Positions 33,844 through 38,530 of a stretch of 38,530 nt of DNA are shown here, in pieces. Each line of letters opens with the position of its first letter. The stretch's first letter is position 1. Made by a program: the position numbers and the translations under genes. The DNA is from Solirubrobacter deserti. Lineage in GTDB: Bacteria > Actinomycetota > Thermoleophilia > Solirubrobacterales > Solirubrobacteraceae. Location: the NCBI RefSeq assembly GCF_027587175.1, contig NZ_JAPCID010000067.1, forward strand, positions 1 through 38,530, written 5' to 3'. The notes under the pieces are model-generated. The model searched no databases, was not told the DNA's origin, and saw only the letters and a list, made by a program, of their open reading frames with translations.

Positions 33844-33857
33844 CGCCCTCGAGGGCG
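33844..33857. terminator. Short hairpin after the kinase stop
   Basis: CGCCCTCGAGGGCG is a perfect 14-bp palindrome starting 1 nt after the kinase stop codon. It can form a 5-bp stem with a TCGA loop. A weak terminator candidate without a T-run. Confidence 0.35.
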
Positions 33858-33881
33858 TCGCAGGCGGACGCACAACTCCGG

Positions 33882-34172
33882 ATGCAGACCTGGGAGACGG
33901 CTCCGGACTGGGTTCAACAAGCGGTCGATCAGTGTCTACACGACATGCAGCAGCCCACGGCCATCGACGTGCCTTTGGACTGGGTGGTCCGCGCGCTCTT
34001 CCCGGAGCCGGAAGATGGTGGCGACGAGTTCGCGGTCTTCGACGCGGACCATGCTGCAGAACTGGTGTCGCATGCGCAGACCTACTGCAAGAACACGCCT
34101 TCCCGGAGTCAGAAGGTTCGAGCGCCAGAGTGGGGGACGCGCCGGCTGCTCACGATCAGGGCGCTCAACTGA
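33882..34172 (+). CDS. Small protein of unknown function
   Basis: A 96-aa acidic soluble protein (MQTWETAPDWVQQAVDQCLH at the start, ALFPEPEDGGDEFAVFDADH in the middle) with a basic tail. It begins 39 nt after the kinase stop and is followed 74 nt later by another small gene on the same strand. Composition and codon use look coding. No family is recognised. Confidence 0.55.
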   Translation: MQTWETAPDWVQQAVDQCLHDMQQPTAIDVPLDWVVRALFPEPEDGGDEFAVFDADHAAELVSHAQTYCKNTPSRSQKVRAPEWGTRRLLTIRALN

Positions 34173-34246
34173 CGCCAGGCGCGTGCGTTGACGAGACCCA
34201 TGCGGGGTACTGGGCCGGCGTGTTTGACCTCCGGAGGGACTGAGCC

Positions 34247-34729
34247 GTGGAGCGGGTGTTCTCGATCGCGTTCGCGGTCGCGATGATCGCCGTCCCGGTC
34301 GGCTTGTGGGTTTGGAGCTTGCGCCGGCACGCGCGCCAGGGCGGCATGTTCGATTGGGCCAAAGCGAGGGTCGCGCGACTCGAGGTACCCGGCTCGACGC
34401 AGGACACCCGCGAGCTGGTCTACCGCGGGCTCTATGAAGCCCTGGGCACCCGGACCCCGCCGCGCAAGAAGCACCGGGAGGACTTCAAGATCAGGTCGCA
34501 CCTGGACGGGGATTTCGGGCTGGGCTCCGCACTGTTTCGCTTCGAGTTGCAGGCGCTCAACGCCGAACGGACACAATTGACGATCTCATTGCCGACGATG
34601 CACACCGGGCAGGGACCGCCGCACCCGGACGAAGCGCCGGCCCGTGTCGAGCAGGTCGACCGGCTGGCGCGCTGGTTCGTCGATACGGCTGGATGCCGCT
34701 TGCTCGAGACGCGATGGGGAAAGGGATAG
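34247..34729 (+). CDS. Single-span membrane protein of unknown function
   Basis: A 160-aa protein with one N-terminal membrane helix (VFSIAFAVAMIAVPVGLWVWSL) and a cytoplasmic domain of about 130 residues (VYRGLYEALGTRTPPRKKHR ... FRFELQALNAERTQLTISLPT ... VDRLARWFVDTAGCRLLETRW). GGAGGGA lies 7 nt before the GTG start. Its stop codon TAG is the first base triplet of the left arm of a palindromic repeat, so the repeat follows this gene directly. No family is recognised. Confidence 0.75.
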   Translation: MERVFSIAFAVAMIAVPVGLWVWSLRRHARQGGMFDWAKARVARLEVPGSTQDTRELVYRGLYEALGTRTPPRKKHREDFKIRSHLDGDFGLGSALFRFELQALNAERTQLTISLPTMHTGQGPPHPDEAPARVEQVDRLARWFVDTAGCRLLETRWGKG

Positions 34730-34756
34730 CGACTTCGTCGAATCGCGCTACTTCGC
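34727..34756. repeat. REP-like palindromic element, copy 3
   Basis: TAGCG (34727-34731) pairs with CGCTA (34746-34750); inside them TTCG-T-CGAA forms a second small palindrome. The tail CTTCGCG follows. It lies between two genes, overlapping the stop of the first. Confidence 0.65.
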
Positions 34757-34776
34757 GTTCGGGCACACTCTGGGCG

Positions 34777-35073
34777 ATGGAGGAGATCCCCGAGTTCCGG
34801 GTCCGGCTTGAGCCCGTCGGCGCTGACGCGAGAGCGGTGCTCGGCTTTGCTGCGGCCGCCGACGAAGTCGGCCACCGCCACCAGCTCGGAGGTCGACCGA
34901 CCTGGTTGCAGGACGATCAAACACCGACATGTCGCGATTGCGGCGAGCGCATGACGTTCTACGGGCAGCTCGACTCGATCGGCGACGACATCAGCCTCGC
35001 CGATGTCGGGATGGTCTACGTCTTCGTGTGCTTCAACGACTTCGAAGCGCGCGCGATCCTGCAATCTGGTTGA
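34777..35073 (+). CDS. Small DUF1963-like protein with a CxxC motif
   Basis: A 98-aa protein whose second half (HQLGGRPTWLQDDQTPTCRD, then CGERMTFYGQLDS and GMVYVFVCFNDFEA) follows the C-terminal pattern of DUF1963 (YwqG-like) proteins: GGxPxWxQ, CxxC, FxxQxDS, and a final YVFVC strand. Full-length members exceed 200 aa, so this is a short form. The Cys residues may bind zinc. Relatives occur as immunity-type proteins in toxin loci, which is suggestive only. ATG 34777 starts 21 nt after a repeat copy, and another copy begins 11 nt after the stop. Confidence 0.7.
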   Translation: MEEIPEFRVRLEPVGADARAVLGFAAAADEVGHRHQLGGRPTWLQDDQTPTCRDCGERMTFYGQLDSIGDDISLADVGMVYVFVCFNDFEARAILQSG

Positions 35074-35083
35074 GCCGGGCGCT

Positions 35084-35118
35084 GAAGCGTCAGTTCGTCG
35101 ATAACCGCTACTTCGCTG
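35084..35118. repeat. REP-like palindromic element, copy 4
   Basis: GAAGCG (35084-35089) pairs with CGCT..CTTC on the right; inner GTT/AAC flank the CGTCGAT loop. The core TTCGTCGATAACCGCTACTT and tail CGCTG match the other copies. It lies between the ends of two convergent genes. Confidence 0.65.
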
Positions 35119-35134
35119 TGTTCACAGCGCACGA

Positions 35135-35470
35135 TCACCCGGTGGGCACTGACAAGAGCTCCATGACGTCGACCGCGTTGCCCGACAGTAGAAGAACATG
35201 CGGATGGTGAGTGAACATCGCGGCGGCCTCGGCGGCGGAACTTGCCTCGACGATCATCCAAGCGACCAATTGGTTGGTGAACGTCTCGGTTCGATCATGG
35301 ATGACTCGAAGGTTCGGTCCGAGCGGAGAACCGGACTCGATGATTGCGTCGGCATGGTCGGCGTGCCACTCGCCCCATGCCTTCATGAAGCGTTCGGACA
35401 CCTCATCGGGGACGGCCTCCTTCTGCTGCGAATCTCCCGCACCTACGAACAGCGCCATATACCGGCTCAT
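35135..35470 (-). CDS. YCII-related domain protein
   Basis: A 111-aa protein of the YCII-like dimeric alpha/beta barrel type: MSRYMALFVGAGDSQQ at the first strand, FMKAWGEWHADHADAIIESG in the helical part, and VEASSAAEAAAMFTHHPHV toward the end, with a His that is often functional in this fold. Actinobacterial relatives are often near sigma factors or are small enzymes of unknown reaction. AGGAG lies about 9 nt before ATG 35470. It is the only minus-strand gene among its neighbours. Confidence 0.8.
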   Translation of the reverse strand: MSRYMALFVGAGDSQQKEAVPDEVSERFMKAWGEWHADHADAIIESGSPLGPNLRVIHDRTETFTNQLVAWMIVEASSAAEAAAMFTHHPHVLLLSGNAVDVMELLSVPTG

Positions 35471-35680
35471 GCTGGCTCGCTCCTGGTCGCGATGAATGCT
35501 GCAGTCTTGCGGATAGGCCGGCCAGACGCCCGATCGCGCCGGAGCGGGCGGTCTTGCAGCCGCCCGAAGGTGCCAGATCGTCGAGGAGCGCTACTCCCCT
35601 GAAGCACATGTGACGTGTCACAGAGGCCTTCGCCGCGCGGTGGCTGGCCCAGCGTCGGAGCCCTACGGAAGCGAAGCGCG

Positions 35681-36733
35681 ATGGACCTAGAAGTGCGGGG
35701 CGAAATCAGGCCTGACCTCGAGCCGGACGGGTACCAGGAGGAGCTGGATTCGCCGTACGCTCCTCCCAAGGTGGGACAGGCCCTATGCGACTACGTCGCC
35801 CAAGCGCCTGACGGATACGTGGTGATGGAGCGGTTCTGGCTCGCGCTCGCCAGGCGTCTTCACTTGCGGCTGCGCGTTCCGGTGCTCGTCTGTGACGTCG
35901 ACGTACCGATCGCCGAGCAACTCGCGCGCCAGCAGAACTTGTCGCCCGCCGATCCGCTCACGGGACTCGATGTCGCGGTCTCGCAGCGAATCGATGAGCA
36001 CCGCATCGCCGTGGTGTGGGCCGCCGAGAATGAGATGGCCTACGTCGCCTCCTCAAGGGCTCCCGCCGACCCGACCTGGATCTCGTTGAACACCGAACTG
36101 AGCCGCGACCCCGAGGTTCGTGCAGGAGTGCTCCCTGCTGGTGCGGCCGGCGCGTTGGTCCAGGACCGCAGCGCTACTTGGCACAGCGCTCCCATCGGCC
36201 GCAACGTCTGGCTTGCCGTGCTGCCCCAGCGCAGCGGCCAAGGCGAACCTGCGCTTCGCTATCTCGACGTCGAGGGCGCCCCGTTCGAGCTGACGCTTCC
36301 CTTTGCTGGTGTGCCGGCGCTCTGGCCCCAGCAAGCGCCCGGGTCACCGAAGCTGGGGCTCACCGGCCCCGACCTCGTGACCTACCGTGCCGGCGACTGG
36401 ACGGTCACCGTCACCGGCGAAAGCGGATACACGGAAGCGGTGCTCAAGCCCATTCCGGGCACCGTGCTTGGACACGTGCACGGCTTCGGCCTCAAGACCG
36501 TCGACGACGGCTGGAACGCACGCGCCGAGTGCGGCAACTTTATAGTGAGGGTCGAAGGCATCGGCGAGACGCCCGCGCGTCTGGACCTTGTCGAGATCGC
36601 CAAGAGCCTGAAAGGGTTCATAGAGCGTCGACAGAAGCGACGACGACCCCGCAACGGAGCGGATTCGTCGAAACCCGCTACTTCGCTGCGTCACCCCGTG
36701 CGACCTTCTGCGTCGGCGCGTGAGATCGGATAG
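35681..36733 (+). CDS. Protein of unknown function, tail overrun by a repeat
   Basis: A 350-aa soluble protein. The N-terminal ~190 residues (EEELDSPYAPPKVGQALCDY-like opening, FWLALARRLHLRLRVPVLVC, WAAENEMAYVASSRAP) and a beta-rich C-terminal part (DWTVTVTGESGYTEAVLKPI, GNFIVRVEGIGETPARLDLV) appear to be two domains. No signal peptide or membrane segment. The last ~30 codons run through a copy of the palindromic repeat, so the original C-terminus probably ended near RRQKRRRPRNGA and the present tail is derived from repeat DNA. No family is recognised. Confidence 0.7.
   Translation: MDLEVRGEIRPDLEPDGYQEELDSPYAPPKVGQALCDYVAQAPDGYVVMERFWLALARRLHLRLRVPVLVCDVDVPIAEQLARQQNLSPADPLTGLDVAVSQRIDEHRIAVVWAAENEMAYVASSRAPADPTWISLNTELSRDPEVRAGVLPAGAAGALVQDRSATWHSAPIGRNVWLAVLPQRSGQGEPALRYLDVEGAPFELTLPFAGVPALWPQQAPGSPKLGLTGPDLVTYRAGDWTVTVTGESGYTEAVLKPIPGTVLGHVHGFGLKTVDDGWNARAECGNFIVRVEGIGETPARLDLVEIAKSLKGFIERRQKRRRPRNGADSSKPATSLRHPVRPSASAREIG
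36658..36688. repeat. REP-like palindromic element, copy 5
   Basis: AGCGG (36658-36662) and CCGCT (36675-36679) are perfect arms; TTCG-T-CGAA lies inside, and ACTTCGCTG follows. It overlaps the end of the 35681 gene. Confidence 0.7.
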
Positions 36734-36784
36734 CAGAGCCGGAACCGTCGCTTGTTGACCGACCGACGTGTACGTTCGCGTGGG

Positions 36785-37564
36785 ATGAGACGGCTTGGCT
36801 TGATCGCGCTCATGCCCCTGGCGGGTTGCGGTGTGCAGACCGATCCGTCGCCCACGCCCACGGCGACGGCGACGGCGACGCCGCTCGCGACCCGGACCGA
36901 GCCCACGTTGACGCTGACCAGCTCTGATGGCGTGCGATTCGTGCCCGGGACGAAGAAGCCAGCGGCAATGGAGCTGCAACCGATCCCGTGGCACCGCATC
37001 CGATTTCGGGACGGATCGGTGACGCTGAGCCTGGCTCCAGAAGCCGCGCCGGAGCAAGTGCCGTGCTCGGTGAACCATGTTGAGGTCGGACCGGCCGATG
37101 GTGTGCTGCGACGTGTGACCGTATGGGGGAAGCGGCTCAATCCCCCATGCCCGCACGGACCGAAGCAAATTGAACTCAGCGTCCCGGGATGGACGCGCGC
37201 CACAATCGCGGCGCCCGACGAGCTCGATGTGCCCGATGCCAGCCTGACGGGCTCCCAGCAAGTAGTCGTAGTCCCGGGCTCGGCCGTCCTGCAGCCAGAC
37301 CGTCGTTCGATCGTCGTCGGCTACACGCACAGCCGCTGCAACGCCCTGGCCAAGGTCACCGCAAAGCAAAACGGCCCGGCCGTGCGAGTGGTGGTGACCG
37401 TTGGCACCGAGCCCAATCCCGCCAGCACCACATGCCTCAGCCCCGGTCTCTACGGGCACACGCTGGTCCGTCTGCCGACCCCAGCACCACCACGCGCCAC
37501 CGTGACAGTCGTCCGATGCGGCCGCGACCGCCAACGCTGCGTCAGCTGGCTCCAATCGCGCTAA
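36785..37564 (+). CDS. Lipoprotein of unknown function
   Basis: A 259-aa exported lipoprotein. MRRLGLIALMPLAGC ends in a lipobox (LAGC) whose Cys would carry the lipid anchor. A Pro/Thr/Ala linker (SPTPTATATATP) precedes a beta-rich domain with several Cys (VPCSVNHVEVG, NPPCPHGPK, HSRCNALAK, TTCLSPGLYGHTLVRL, VVRCGRDRQRCVSW) that probably form disulfides outside the cell. ATG 36785 is chosen for the signal sequence; TACGTT lies 8 nt upstream. No family is recognised. Confidence 0.8.
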   Translation: MRRLGLIALMPLAGCGVQTDPSPTPTATATATPLATRTEPTLTLTSSDGVRFVPGTKKPAAMELQPIPWHRIRFRDGSVTLSLAPEAAPEQVPCSVNHVEVGPADGVLRRVTVWGKRLNPPCPHGPKQIELSVPGWTRATIAAPDELDVPDASLTGSQQVVVVPGSAVLQPDRRSIVVGYTHSRCNALAKVTAKQNGPAVRVVVTVGTEPNPASTTCLSPGLYGHTLVRLPTPAPPRATVTVVRCGRDRQRCVSWLQSR

Positions 37565-37634
37565 GCGTCAGCTGTCCTCGGCCCAGCCAAGATCAGCGGT
37601 GGACCCGCACGCCATGAGGCGTCCCGAAATGGAC

Positions 37635-37659
37635 GGATTCGTCGAGAAGCGCTACTTCA
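37635..37659. repeat. REP-like palindromic element, copy 6
   Basis: GGATTCGTCGAGAAGCGCTA plus CTTC matches the other copies over the core. The left AGCGG arm is changed (GGACGG), but GAAG and CTTC can pair locally around CGCTA. Confidence 0.6.
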
Positions 37660-37985
37660 CAGGCTTGTACGCACCTGGCTTCGGCGTCCGAAGCGGCGGC
37701 TAGCTCGTGATGTCAAAGACCAGAACTCGTTCCGAGAACGGCTGCACGAGCGCGCTCCGTGGAGCGTGCTAGGGGTGCGGTGAAGCGCGCCGCCTCGAGT
37801 CAGGCTTACGACGAACCTAAGGCCAGAAGAACGACGTGATCGACCACCCCGGCCACGGTACCGCGGCAGCGCGCCGCGCATAAGAGCGCAAGGACGATTA
37901 GCGTCCATGGCGCGTCTCGTCCGCGCGTGTACGGTCGCAACTGGCGGATTGACGGCTCGCTCCTTCAATCACCCATTTAGCAGTC

Positions 37986-38014
37986 TTGACCGAGCAGGAT
38001 TGACCCACGATAGT
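37986..38014 (+). promoter_or_regulatory. Promoter of the LQRSAGN-motif gene
   Basis: TTGACC (37986-37991), a 17-nt spacer and GATAGT (38009-38014) form a sigma-70-type promoter. The expected transcript start is at about 38021, next to ATG 38022, so the mRNA would be leaderless. Confidence 0.5.
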
Positions 38015-38021
38015 GGCCTTG

Positions 38022-38530
38022 ATGGACGCGACGCAGCATGACTCACCGCAGCGGCCGGTGAAGCAGGCGGCCTCACGGCCCATCGCCGAGCCGGGCCTCG
38101 CGTCCTTCCCTACCTTCGGCGGCTCGGTGCCGATCGGCGCGTCCCTGGCCACCATGGGCGATGAGACACGGGCACAGGTCACCCGAGCCCTCCAGCGCTC
38201 CGCGGGCAATGTCGCCGTCACGCGCATGGTCACCCAGGCGCGCGAGCACCACGGCGCTGCGCGCGTGCGACAGGTCCAGCGCTCACCCGAGATGGTGCCG
38301 ATCGTGGTCGGCGGCGCCAACCTCGGCATCGGCAGCTATCTCGCTGCCGGCGGCACCGTGGCCGGCTCGACCGCGCTCGCCGAGGGCACAGCCGTCATCG
38401 CGACGGGCGCGCTCGCCGAGGGCGCGGCCGTGATCGGGACGACGGCCGTGGCCGGCGGGGCCTCGGTGGGTGCCGGGGCCGCCGCCACGGCCGCGGTCGC
38501 CACCGGGGGGGCGGGGGCGGGGGGGGCGGG
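38022..38530 (+). CDS. LQRSAGN-motif protein (DUF4157 / injection-system cargo type), cut by window edge
   Basis: The first 169 residues of a protein open to the right edge. The N-terminus is Gln/Pro-rich. It leads to RALQRSAGNVAVTRMV and VQRSPE, short motifs widely seen in actinobacterial proteins that carry DUF4157 or are loaded into extracellular contractile injection systems. The DUF4157 zinc motif (HExxH) is not in the visible part. After it comes a Gly/Ala-rich hydrophobic stretch (VPIVVGGANLGIGSYLAAGG, then two copies of ALAEGxAVIxTxAxAxG) that could form membrane helices or a hydrophobic core. The last 40 bases are G-runs, so the reading frame at the edge may be unreliable. Confidence 0.65.
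   Translation, partial: MDATQHDSPQRPVKQAASRPIAEPGLASFPTFGGSVPIGASLATMGDETRAQVTRALQRSAGNVAVTRMVTQAREHHGAARVRQVQRSPEMVPIVVGGANLGIGSYLAAGGTVAGSTALAEGTAVIATGALAEGAAVIGTTAVAGGASVGAGAAATAAVATGGAGAGGA

Larger units (their letters stand above)
37565..38021. other. Interval with no firm gene
   Basis: These 457 bases hold a repeat copy at 37635-37659 inside a 29-codon frame (37612-37701) that is unlikely to be a gene, and otherwise no convincing frame on either strand. The promoter of the next gene is at the right end. Confidence 0.45.

Noticed and set aside
34727-37659. Integron cassette array (small genes separated by attC sites)
   Set aside because: The repeats lack consistent RYYYAAC/GTTRRRY core pairs, genes are not all in one direction, and no integron integrase is present.
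25135-37659. CRISPR array
   Set aside because: Repeat copies are hundreds to thousands of bases apart with genes between them; no regular spacers and no cas genes.
37612-37701. 29-codon frame containing FVEKRYF as a small gene
   Set aside because: No ribosome site, very short, and its conserved part is explained by the dispersed repeat.

Overview
The window is high-GC actinobacterial DNA. Its mix of genes suggests Thermoleophilia (Solirubrobacterales, for example a Solirubrobacter relative): a large secreted GH78 rhamnosidase, a secreted copper amine oxidase with a long Ala-Thr linker, a CGNR regulator, NarL-type two-component pairs, a secreted propeller/ricin-lectin protein and a LQRSAGN-type protein. 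The taxonomic placement is inference; there is no rRNA or other marker gene here. No tRNA, rRNA or CRISPR array was seen.

The first 25 kb looks like ordinary chromosome. From left to right: the N-terminal half of a LuxR-family STAND-type ATPase regulator (minus, cut by the window edge); a 1388-aa secreted alpha-L-rhamnosidase with an inserted block of tandem repeats; a cytoplasmic periplasmic-binding-protein-like protein; a divergent CGNR regulator / EamA exporter pair with interleaved promoters; a MaoC/HTD2-type hydratase coupled to an acyl-CoA dehydrogenase; a membrane diguanylate cyclase; a minus-strand run of copper amine oxidase, signal peptidase I, polytopic membrane protein and TetR regulator; a PAS hybrid histidine kinase with a NarL partner; an M50-type membrane protease; an uncharacterised protein; an orphan peptide-type ABC solute-binding protein; and a histidine kinase/NarL pair divergent from an MMPL exporter across a palindromic operator candidate.

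From about 25 kb to the right end the character changes. Genes become small, mostly unrecognised and loosely spaced. The region carries a decayed IS110-family transposase gene, a Ser/Thr kinase, a propeller/lectin protein, YCII-like and DUF1963-like small proteins, a lipoprotein, and the start of a protein with the LQRSAGN-type motif typical of DUF4157 / contractile-injection-associated cargo. A short palindromic repeat (stem AGCGG/CCGCT around a TTCGTCGA loop, then ACTTCGC) recurs between these genes and was not found in the first 25 kb. The IS110 copy appears to sit between two half-copies of this repeat, which would match the known taste of some IS110 elements for REP-like targets. This is the most interesting signal in the window.

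Two technical cautions. Several genes (amine oxidase, solute-binding protein, the 25.9-27.3 kb hypothetical, the IS110 transposase) are broken by single-base indels, nearly all in homopolymer runs; this looks more like sequencing error than biology. The right edge ends in G-rich runs. Many start codons lie 6-9 nt after a TAGxxT-like -10 element, suggesting that leaderless transcripts are common, and this was used to choose several starts.
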